47,636 nt of DNA from Streptomyces sparsogenes (GTDB lineage Bacteria > Actinomycetota > Actinomycetes > Streptomycetales > Streptomycetaceae), in the NCBI RefSeq assembly GCF_001704635.1, contig NZ_MAXF01000010.1:1-47636 (forward strand), given 5' to 3'. The position numbers and the translations under genes were made by a program. This document shows positions 41,497 through 47,636 of the stretch, piece by piece. The notes under the pieces were generated by a model, which saw nothing but the letters and a program-made list of their open reading frames with translations, searched no databases and was not told the DNA's origin. Each line of letters starts with the position of its first letter. Position 1 is the stretch's first letter.

Positions 41497-41528
41497 GCGG
41501 CTGAGCCGAGAGGCGGGCCGGGCACGAG

Positions 41529-41566
41529 CGGGCCCCCGGACACCGAGCGCGGTGTCCGGGGGCCCG
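41529..41566. terminator. Bidirectional terminator between inhibitor and protease genes
   Basis: CGGGCCCCCGGACACC (41529-41544) pairs perfectly with the arm at 41551-41566 around GAGCGC. It lies between the convergent SSI gene (ends 41496) and streptogrisin D-like gene (ends 41593). Confidence 0.88.
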
Positions 41567-41592
41567 TCCCGTACGCCCGGGCGCCCTGCCCG

Positions 41593-42669
41593 TCAGCCGA
41601 TCTCCGCGCCGAACGCCTGGAGCGCCTCCGGCACCGGCTGGAAGAAGGTCTCACCGCCCGAGGAGCAGTCCCCGCTGCCGCCCGAGGTCAGCCCCAGCGC
41701 GGTGTCGCCCGCGAAGAGCGAGCCGCCGCTGTCGCCCGGCTCGGCGCACACCGTGGTCTGGATCAGCCCTTCGACTGAGCCCTCCTGGTAGTTGACGGTC
41801 GCGTCGAGAGCCGTCACCTCGCCGTCGTGCACCTGGGTGGTGCTGCCGCTGCGCCGCACCTTCTGGCCGACCGTCGCCTCGCCGGCCTTGGTGATGGCCT
41901 GGGGGGCGCCGCCGTAGAGGTTGACCTCACTCGGGTGCGCGGTGCCGCCGGTGTACTTGACCAGCCCGTAGTCATGGCCGGGGAACTCGCTGCCCGCGTT
42001 CTTGCCGATCTCCTGGCCGCCCTGCGCGTCGGACCAGCTGCTGATCGCCTCGGTGCAGTGCCCGGCGGTCAGGAAGTACGGCTCGCCGTCCTTGACCACG
42101 TTGAAGCCCAGCGAGCAGCGCCCGCCCTGGCCCCAGATGGCGTCGCCGCCCGCGAGGAAGGTCCGGTACGTGCCCGCCGAGCGCTTCACCTCGACCTTGT
42201 CGCCGAGCCCGTCGGCCACCTTCTTGAGCCGGTCCAGCCGGGCGCCCTTGACCGTGCTGTCCGCTGTGACGACGACCTTGTCGCTCCGCGGGTCGACCGA
42301 CCACGCGGTGCCGGGGATGGTCGCCTTGTCCTTCAGGACCGCGCGCGCCTCGCCGAGCTGCGCCAGCGAGTACTTGACCACCCTGGCCTCGGCGCCCGCC
42401 GCGCGCACCTGGTCCACGGCGGACCGGTCCAGGACGTTGACCACCAGCTTCGCGGCCTCGGCGTCGTAGTACGCCCCGGCCACGTCGCCCTTGAGGGCGG
42501 CGGTCAGCGCGGCGGCCGTCTCCCCGGCCTCGGCGGCGGAGAGGGTGGGGGGCGGCGGCGGGGCGGGCGCGGCATGGGCGGCGGGCAGGGACAGGGCCCC
42601 GGCGGTCAGGGCCACGGCGGCCGCGCCGGTGACGACGAGATGCCGCCGGGATATGCGTCGGTGCTTCAA
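41593..42669 (-). CDS. Streptogrisin D-like secreted S1 protease precursor
   Basis: This 358-residue preproprotein of the alpha-lytic/streptogrisin group has a signal (RRISRRHLVVTGAAAVALTA), a propeptide of about 140 residues that should act as a folding chaperone, and a mature protease from about residue 173 ([20 protein letters not shown]). The catalytic triad is His204 (TAGHC), Asp233 (HDYGLV) and Ser314 (AEPGDSGG). The mature sequence is close by eye to streptogrisin D. The RR pair before the hydrophobic core is compatible with Tat export but is not a full Tat motif. A perfect hairpin lies in its 5' leader. Confidence 0.9.
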   Translation of the reverse strand: MKHRRISRRHLVVTGAAAVALTAGALSLPAAHAAPAPPPPPTLSAAEAGETAAALTAALKGDVAGAYYDAEAAKLVVNVLDRSAVDQVRAAGAEARVVKYSLAQLGEARAVLKDKATIPGTAWSVDPRSDKVVVTADSTVKGARLDRLKKVADGLGDKVEVKRSAGTYRTFLAGGDAIWGQGGRCSLGFNVVKDGEPYFLTAGHCTEAISSWSDAQGGQEIGKNAGSEFPGHDYGLVKYTGGTAHPSEVNLYGGAPQAITKAGEATVGQKVRRSGSTTQVHDGEVTALDATVNYQEGSVEGLIQTTVCAEPGDSGGSLFAGDTALGLTSGGSGDCSSGGETFFQPVPEALQAFGAEIG

Positions 42670-42691
42670 CTCAGGCCTCCTGTGGGGGGTT

Positions 42692-42719
42692 GGGCCCGGC
42701 GGTGAAGTGCGCCGGGCCC
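42692..42719. other. Perfect hairpin in the leader of the streptogrisin D-like gene
   Basis: GGGCCCGGCG (42692-42701) pairs with CGCCGGGCCC (42710-42719) around GTGAAGTG. It lies 23-50 bp before the protease start and after the HicA gene, so it may terminate the hicBA transcript or affect the protease message. A further dyad, TGGACGC (42735-42741) with GCGTCCA (42760-42766), lies just upstream. Confidence 0.5.
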
Positions 42720-42882
42720 GGAGGACTCATGACGTGGACGCACCCGCGCATGCGCAGGCGCGTCCATGCCAAATCGCGCCGACGAGTATTCCGGGGTACG
42801 CGGGGCGCGCACAAGGTCGCGTACGCGTCGCGCGGTGGATCAAGAAGACGCGCCCCTGGCGCCGGGCACGGCCGTTCGGGCG

Positions 42883-43107
42883 CTACCTCAGGAAATCGCC
42901 GAGGTCCTCCACGCTCCAGTCGGCTTGCCGGAGGATGGATCGCAGGGTGCCCGGCGCGAGGGACCGGTGCAGAGGCACGATGACGGTGCGGTCGTCCTTG
43001 CGGTACTTGGCGTGACTGCCACGGGTGGAGACATGGCCGAAACCCCCGCGCTCCAGGGCCTTGGCGACCTCCGCCCCGGAAAGGCCCGTGGGAACAGCAG
43101 GACTCAT
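42883..43107 (-). CDS. hicA: HicA-family toxin (mRNA interferase)
   Basis: This 74-residue protein with the dsRBD-like HicA fold reads LSGAEVAKALERGGFGHVST, then the active-site segment RGSHAKYRKDDRTVIVPLH with the catalytic His, and LAPGTLRSILRQADWSVEDL. HicA toxins cut mRNA and are neutralised by HicB. It follows hicB with a 4-bp overlap (ATGA), so antitoxin is made first. The MSPAVPTG extension before the core is longer than usual. Confidence 0.88.
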   Translation of the reverse strand: MSPAVPTGLSGAEVAKALERGGFGHVSTRGSHAKYRKDDRTVIVPLHRSLAPGTLRSILRQADWSVEDLGDFLR

Positions 43108-43319
43108 GCGACACGTACCTCGACAGGAGCAGTGATCACGTCGGTGACCTCAGGAGCAGGGGCGTCCTCGAAGTAGAGCTCCAGGGCTTCGCGGAGGTTG
43201 GCAAGGGCCTCCTCGATGGTCTCGCCCTGGCTGGTGACCTCTACCTGAAGGCACCGGGCTACGTACCACTCGTCCTCGTGGGTGATCGCGGCGGTGAGGT
43301 GCAGTGCGTGCGATGTCAT
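43104..43319 (-). CDS. hicB: HicB-family antitoxin, short form without HTH
   Basis: This 71-residue protein has the HicB RNase H-like fold: HLTAAITHEDEWYVARCLQV, then EVTSQGETIEEALANLREAL and ELYFEDAP. It lacks a C-terminal DNA-binding domain, so it should neutralise HicA but may not repress its own promoter. It precedes and overlaps hicA. Confidence 0.88.
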   Translation of the reverse strand: MTSHALHLTAAITHEDEWYVARCLQVEVTSQGETIEEALANLREALELYFEDAPAPEVTDVITAPVEVRVA

Positions 43320-43345
43320 ACGGCAAAGTCTGGCACCTCGGAGCG

Positions 43346-44188
43346 TCAGCGTGGCGTGGAAGGCGGCGTCGGGGCCACCACGGGGCCGTCGGGGTGGGCG
43401 GGGTGGGCGGTCTCCTCGAGCTGGGGGGACTCCTGGCCCTTTTCGAGGAAGCGCAGCAGCTCCACGGGGATGGGCAGCACCAGCGTGGAGTTCTTCTCGG
43501 CGGCCACCGCCATCACGGTCTGCAGCAGCCGCAGCTGCAGCGCGGACGGTGTGTCGGACATCTGCGCGGCCGCCTCCGCCAGCTTCTTCGATGCCTGCAG
43601 CTCCGCGTCCGCGTTGATCACGCGGGCCCGCCGCTCGCGGTCGGCCTCGGCCTGGCGGGCCATCGACCGCTTCATGGTCTCCGGCAGGGAGACGTCCTTG
43701 ATCTCCACCCGGTCGATGTGCACACCCCACCCCACGGCCGGGCTGTCGATCATCAGCTCCAGGCCCTGGTTGAGCTTCTCCCGGTTGGACAGCAGATCGT
43801 CCAGGTCGCTCTTGCCGATGATCGAGCGCAGCGAGGTCTGGGCCATCTGGGAGACGGCGAAGCGGTAGTCCTCGACCTGGATGATCGCGTCGGCGGGGTC
43901 CACGACCTTGAAGTAGACGACCGCGTCGACGCGCACGGTCACATTGTCGCGGGTGATGCCCTCCTGGGCGGGCACGGGCATGGTCACGATCTGCATGTTC
44001 ACCTTGCGCAGCCGGTCGAAGCCCGGAGCGATCATGGTGAAACCGGGCGGACGGATCGCCGACCGCAGCCGGCCGAGCCGGAAGACCACGCCCCGCTCGT
44101 ACTGCTTGACCACGCGCGCGGCGGCCATCGCGTAGACCGCCCCGCACGAGACCACGACCGCGCCTGCTGTCACAAGCTCGTCGATCAT
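43346..44188 (-). CDS. SPFH/stomatin-like (slipin) membrane protein
   Basis: This 280-residue protein has one N-terminal membrane segment (about residues 5-25, LVTAGAVVVSCGAVYAMAAA), the SPFH domain (VKQYERGVVFRLGRLRSAIR, PGFTMIAPGFDRLRKVNMQI, GWGVHIDRVEIKDVSLPETM) and an Ala/Glu-rich coiled coil (EADRERRARVINADAELQAS). The slipin length and motif order are normal. Such proteins form membrane-associated oligomers in microdomains. No NfeD-type partner gene lies beside it. GGTGG lies 5 bases before the ATG. The Pro-rich tail is unstructured. Confidence 0.9.
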   Translation of the reverse strand: MIDELVTAGAVVVSCGAVYAMAAARVVKQYERGVVFRLGRLRSAIRPPGFTMIAPGFDRLRKVNMQIVTMPVPAQEGITRDNVTVRVDAVVYFKVVDPADAIIQVEDYRFAVSQMAQTSLRSIIGKSDLDDLLSNREKLNQGLELMIDSPAVGWGVHIDRVEIKDVSLPETMKRSMARQAEADRERRARVINADAELQASKKLAEAAAQMSDTPSALQLRLLQTVMAVAAEKNSTLVLPIPVELLRFLEKGQESPQLEETAHPAHPDGPVVAPTPPSTPR

Positions 44189-44332
44189 CACGGCCACCTG
44201 CCGTCCGTATCGCGAGGAGTGCCCCACTTGGGGCGCTGTTCTCCACGATAGTCCTGCCCCACCGCACCGGGCAGGGCCGGGAAGGGGAAGGGCCGGAGGA
44301 GGAGAGCGGCCGGGGGCCCGGGAATGCGGGAA

Positions 44333-44359
44333 CCCCCGCCCGGGCGCACCGGGCGGGGG
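44333..44359 (-). terminator. Terminator of the streptogrisin B-like gene
   Basis: CCCCCGCCCGG (44333-44343) pairs with CCGGGCGGGGG (44349-44359) around GCGCA. It lies downstream of the protease stop (44459), separated by the tandem array. Confidence 0.75.
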
Positions 44360-44364
44360 TCACG

Positions 44365-44462
44365 GGGATCAGCCGGACGACCGGGATCAGCCGAATGACC
44401 GAGGTCAGCCGGACGACCGGGGTCAGCCGGACGACCGGGATCAGCCGGACGACCGGGATCAG
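44365..44462. repeat. 18-bp tandem array between protease stop and terminator
   Basis: Five full units of GGGATCAGCCGGACGACC lie at 44365-44382, 44383-44400, 44401-44418, 44419-44436 and 44437-44454, followed by an 8-base partial unit to 44462. Units 1 and 5 are identical; the others differ at one to three positions. The protease stop codon (44459-44461) lies in the last partial unit, so the array grew from the end of the gene into the 3' untranslated region. Each unit, read in the protease frame, contains a stop. Confidence 0.92.
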
Positions 44463-45358
44463 TAGACGCTCACGCCGTACGCGTTCAGCGCCTCGACCAC
44501 CGGCTGGAAGAAGGTCGTGCCGCCGGAGGTGCAGTTGCCGCTGCCGCCGGAGGTGAGGCCGAGGGCGGTGCTGCCGGCGTACAGCGGGCCGCCGCTGTCG
44601 CCGGGCTCGGCGCACACGGTGGTCTGGATCATGCCGTAGACGATGTCACCGCCGCCGTAGTTCACCGTGGCGTTCAGCGCGGTGACCCGGCCGCTGTGGA
44701 TGCCGGTGGTGCTGCCGCGCCGGGTGACCGTCTGGCCGACGGTGGGGTTGGCGGCGCTGGTGATGTCCTGGCTGCCGACGGTGCCGGAGGGGGACACCGA
44801 GCCGCTGTACCGGACCAGGCCGTAGTCGTTGGTCGGGAAGCTGGAGCCGGCCGTCGGGCCGATGGTCGAGGTGTGACCGGAGTTCGACCACCAGGTGCCC
44901 GCGCCGTCGGTGCAGTGGCCGGCGGTGACGAAGTAGTTGGTGCCGCTGCTGTTGCGGACGTTGAACCCGAGGGAGCAGCGCCAGCTATCCGCGTAGATGG
45001 CGTCTCCACCGGAGATCAGCTTCTTGATCTTGCCGGGGGTGCGCTTGACCTCGATCGCGTCGGCGTTGGCGCCGGCGGTCTTCTTGATCTTGGCTATCTC
45101 GGCCTGCGAGACGGTGCTGTCGGCGGTGACGACAAGGGTGTTGGTCGCCTTGTCGACATACCAGGCGGTGCCCGCGACGTCGGCCTCGAGGACCGCGCTG
45201 CCGGCCGCCTTGGCCTCCGCGGCGGTGAACTTGGGAGTGGCGTCGGATCCGGCGTAGGCGCTGGGCGCGGCGAGAGCCGCGCCGACCACCATGGCCGAGG
45301 TGGCCGCGAGCAGTCCGAGGCGTCTCGCGTGCTTGTTGTGGGGGGTGGGGCGCTTCAT
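44459..45358 (-). CDS. sprB: Streptogrisin B-like secreted S1 protease precursor
   Basis: This 299-residue preproprotein has a signal peptide ([20 protein letters not shown], cleavage after AYA), a propeptide (residues 38-114) and a 185-residue mature enzyme beginning [20 protein letters not shown], the length of streptogrisin B. The triad is His148 (TAGHC), Asp178 (NDYGLV) and Ser255 (EPGDSGGP). [20 protein letters not shown] and LNAYGVSVY are close to the known enzyme. The ATG at 45358 is preceded by a GAGG sequence; the longer frame was rejected. It should cleave after large hydrophobic residues. The gene ends in an 18-bp repeat array. Confidence 0.92.
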   Translation of the reverse strand: MKRPTPHNKHARRLGLLAATSAMVVGAALAAPSAYAGSDATPKFTAAEAKAAGSAVLEADVAGTAWYVDKATNTLVVTADSTVSQAEIAKIKKTAGANADAIEVKRTPGKIKKLISGGDAIYADSWRCSLGFNVRNSSGTNYFVTAGHCTDGAGTWWSNSGHTSTIGPTAGSSFPTNDYGLVRYSGSVSPSGTVGSQDITSAANPTVGQTVTRRGSTTGIHSGRVTALNATVNYGGGDIVYGMIQTTVCAEPGDSGGPLYAGSTALGLTSGGSGNCTSGGTTFFQPVVEALNAYGVSVY

Positions 45359-45639
45359 CCTCAACTCTTCCTCCGCAGGAATCGGGGGTCCGCTTGGGTG
45401 GGCAGGCCCGTGAGGCGCAGCCGAAGGGCAGGCCGACGGAGACGAGCGACTGACGCCGCGCGGAGATTTCCGTCGTGCCCCTGACAAGCGCTCCCGGAAG
45501 TATTCGCGGACTCAACGACAGCGCGCAAGAGGACAATTCGGAAAGGTATCGGCCCACGTCGCATGGCCCCGGCGGCTTCCGGCCACCGGGGCTGTGCACC
45601 CATCCCCTCGGGTACCTGGTACGACGAGCCGTCGGGCGA

Positions 45640-46965
45640 TCAGGTTCCGTTCGCGGGCCAGGACTTCGCCACGGGCCGGGAGAGCCCGAGGTGTTCGCGC
45701 AGCGTGGTGCCCTCGTACCGGGTCCGGAACGCGCCGCGCTCCTGGAGCAGCGGGACGACCCGGTCGACGAACTCGTCGAGTCCGCCGGGGGTCAGATGCG
45801 GTATGAGGATGAAGCCGTCGGCCGCCTCGGCCCGTACGAACGCGGTCATCTCCTCGGCGACCGCTTCCGGGGTGCCGATGAAGGACTGCCGCCCGGTGGC
45901 CTCGATGACGGTCTGCCGGATGGACAGACCCTTCTCCTCCGACAGCGCCCGCCACTTGGCGGCCAGGGCGCGCGGGTCGCCGTGCCGCACCCGGCCCTGG
46001 GCGAGTTGGGAGTCGGGGTCCGGGTCGATGTCCGGAAGCGGCCCGTCCGGGTCGTATCCGGACAGGTCGACGCCCCAGATCTGTTCCAGGGTGAGGAGCG
46101 CGGTCTGCGGGGAGACCTGCTGCCGGCGGATCTCGGCGGCCTTCTCCTGGGCCTCGGCCGCGGTGTCCCCGAGCACGAAGGTCACCCCGGGCATGATCTT
46201 CAGGTCGTCGGGGGCGCGGCCGTGGTCGGCCAGCCGCCGTTTGACGTCGGCGTAGAAGGCGCGGCCCGCCTCCAGGGTGCCGTGCCGGGTGAAGATGATG
46301 TCGGCGGCGGACGCGGCGAACTCGCGGCCCTCGTAGGAGTCCCCGGCCTGGATGATCACCGGGTGTCCCTGCGGGCCGCGCGGCACGCCGAACCGACCGG
46401 AGATCCGGAACTGCGGCCCGGTGTGGTCGAAGGCGCCGGGGGCGCCGCCCTCCGGCCAGGAGTCCCACAGCTCGCGCGCCGTGGCGACGAACTCCGCGGC
46501 CCGGGTGTAGCGGTCGGCCCGGTCGAGATAGCCGCCGCGCCGGAAGTTCTCCCCGGTGAAGGCGTCGGAGGAGGTGACCACGTTCCAGGCCGCCCGGCCG
46601 CCGCTGAGGTGGTCCAGGGAGGCCAGTCGGCGGGCGAGTTCGTACGGCTCGTTGAAGGTCGTGTTGACGGTGGCGGCCAGGCCCAGCCGCTCGGTGACGG
46701 CGGCCAGCGCGTTGAGCACCGTGATCGACTCCGGTCGGCCGACCACGTCGAGGTCGTGGATCCGGCCGTTGTGCTCGCGCAGCCGCAGCCCCTCGGCGAG
46801 GAAGAAGAAGTCGAACAGGCCGCGTTCGGCGGTGCGCGCGAGGTGCTCGAAGGAGGAGAACTCGATCTGGCTCCTCGACCGGGGGTCGGCCCAGACCGTG
46901 GTGTTGTTGACGCCGGGGAAGTGCGCCGCCAGGTGCATCGTCCGGGTCGGGTGGCCGTCGTTCAC
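45640..46965 (-). CDS. LLM-class flavin monooxygenase (NtaA/SnaA/DszA family)
   Basis: This 441-residue enzyme starts RTMHLAAHFPGVNNTTVWAD and has FDFFFLAEGLRLREHNGRIH, AATVNTTFNEPYELARRLAS, LDHLSGGRAAWNVVTSSD and GVPRGPQGHPVIIQAGDSYE, the flavin-site and barrel motifs of FMNH2-dependent two-component monooxygenases acting on sulfur, chelator or heterocyclic compounds. A separate flavin reductase would be needed and is not seen here. The GTG start overlaps the stop of the upstream paralogue (GTGA), so the pair is one transcript. Confidence 0.9.
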   Translation of the reverse strand: MNDGHPTRTMHLAAHFPGVNNTTVWADPRSRSQIEFSSFEHLARTAERGLFDFFFLAEGLRLREHNGRIHDLDVVGRPESITVLNALAAVTERLGLAATVNTTFNEPYELARRLASLDHLSGGRAAWNVVTSSDAFTGENFRRGGYLDRADRYTRAAEFVATARELWDSWPEGGAPGAFDHTGPQFRISGRFGVPRGPQGHPVIIQAGDSYEGREFAASAADIIFTRHGTLEAGRAFYADVKRRLADHGRAPDDLKIMPGVTFVLGDTAAEAQEKAAEIRRQQVSPQTALLTLEQIWGVDLSGYDPDGPLPDIDPDPDSQLAQGRVRHGDPRALAAKWRALSEEKGLSIRQTVIEATGRQSFIGTPEAVAEEMTAFVRAEAADGFILIPHLTPGGLDEFVDRVVPLLQERGAFRTRYEGTTLREHLGLSRPVAKSWPANGT

Positions 46966-47636
46966 CGGGCCGCCTCCCTCGCCGTTACGTATCGGTTGGC
47001 CGGGCGCGCCAGGCCCAGGTGGTCGCGGAGTGTGGCGCCGGGGTAGAAGGTGCGGAAGAGCCCGCGGTGCTGCAGCAGGGCCACCGTGCCGTTGACGAAC
47101 CGCTCCAGGTCGCGGCGCGGTACGACGGGGGTGATGTGGAAGCCGTCCACCGCCCCCGCCTGGTGCCAGCGCGCGATCAGCTCCGCGAGGTCCACCGGTC
47201 CCCCGTGGTACAGCGGCAGCCCGTCCGTTCTCGCCGCCAGCGGGCCGCTGGGCGGCGGGAGTTCGGAGGCCGGTTCGCCGTCGGAGAGGTCGGCCGCCAC
47301 GGCGGCGAGCACGGTGAGCGCGTCCTCGTCACGGCCGTGGGCCACCGCGCGCCGCCGCAGCTCGTCGCGGATCGCGCCGGCCGCCTGGGGGGTGGCGGCC
47401 CTGACGTACGCCACATCGGCGTGGCGGGCCGCGGTCCGCCGGGTGACCGGGTCGGTGGCGTCGACCACGACGACCGGGTGGCCCTGGGGCGGCCTGGGCA
47501 CGATGGACGGGCCGCGCACGCTGAACCGGGCGGACTCGAAGTCGACGTAGTGCAGCTTGTCGCGGTCGATGAAGCGGCCCGTGGCCACGTCGCGGATCTC
47601 GGCGTCGTCCTCCCAGCTGTCCCACAGCCGGGCGGC
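46962..47636 (-). CDS. LLM-class flavin monooxygenase, C-terminal part (partial at right edge)
   Basis: The frame is open to the window edge, reading AARLWDSWEDDAEIRD, then FIDRDKLHYVDFESARFSVR, GPSIVPRPPQGHPVVVVDAT and the C-terminal DGFHITPVVPRRDLERFVNG and LFRTFYPGATLRDHLGLARP. It is a paralogue of the downstream gene, of the NtaA/DszA type. The middle part is shorter than in the downstream protein, with little between VAADLSDGE and LPLYHGGPVDLAELIARW. The N-terminus lies outside the window. Confidence 0.85.
   Translation of the reverse strand, partial: AARLWDSWEDDAEIRDVATGRFIDRDKLHYVDFESARFSVRGPSIVPRPPQGHPVVVVDATDPVTRRTAARHADVAYVRAATPQAAGAIRDELRRRAVAHGRDEDALTVLAAVAADLSDGEPASELPPPSGPLAARTDGLPLYHGGPVDLAELIARWHQAGAVDGFHITPVVPRRDLERFVNGTVALLQHRGLFRTFYPGATLRDHLGLARPANRYVTAREAAR

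Noticed and set aside
44365..44462. The tandem array as a CRISPR.
   Set aside because: Units are only 18 bp and directly contiguous with no spacers, and no cas genes are present.

Overview
The window is high-GC DNA with almost exclusively G/C third codon positions, GTG starts, ATGA/GTGA gene overlaps and many typical Streptomyces families (DUF397/helix-turn-helix pairs, streptogrisin proteases, a subtilisin inhibitor, DmdR-type iron box, ImuB-DnaE2). It is best read as a chromosomal, partly accessory segment of a Streptomyces or a close relative. No rRNA, tRNA or CRISPR array was seen.

Left part (1-6315): an IS630-family transposase runs off the left edge and carries an A7 slippery site. Next to it is a complete Tn3-type element of 4950 bp (796-5745), bounded by 39-bp inverted repeats and an exact 5-bp target duplication GTACC. 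Its transposase and resolvase are wrecked, but its cargo is intact: a divergent arsI and an arsR-acr3-arsC-arsN1 operon against inorganic and organic arsenic. The element sits in the 3' end of a RimJ-like acetyltransferase gene. The lost 16 C-terminal codons, stop and terminator are found on the far side of the element.

Middle-left (6316-13600): hypothetical genes, an XRE/DUF5753 regulator overlapping a DUF397 gene, a SUKH-domain protein, an epoxide-hydrolase-like enzyme, a lipoprotein and a truncated IS5-family remnant.

Siderophore region (13153-20611, minus strand): an iron box lies over a probable leaderless promoter and drives an ATP-grasp ligase, two IucA/IucC-type synthetases and a fold-type-III PLP decarboxylase. 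These are the four enzyme types of vibrioferrin (PvsA/B/D/E) biosynthesis. An ECF-like sigma factor and a SRPBCC-type protein follow in the same direction. No dedicated exporter or receptor is in the window.

Next come an SDR with an altered catalytic motif, a fused acyl-CoA carboxyltransferase, a divergent ArsR-type regulator coupled to a small membrane/coiled-coil protein, an MMPL transporter, an Lrp regulator facing a broken APC permease, a methyltransferase, OhrR/Ohr peroxide defence, a LysE exporter, two divergent small regulators, a secreted lipase and a quinone-oxidoreductase gene with a damaged 5' end.

Right part (34198-47636): an SOS mutagenesis pair (catalytically degenerate ImuB-like protein and DnaE2) under a LexA box, an AraC regulator with a divergent hydrolase, a secreted protease-inhibitor island (SSI-type inhibitor with Arg at P1, streptogrisin D-like and streptogrisin B-like proteases), a HicBA toxin-antitoxin pair, a stomatin-like protein, an 18-bp tandem array after the streptogrisin B gene, and two overlapping LLM flavin monooxygenase genes that reach the right edge.
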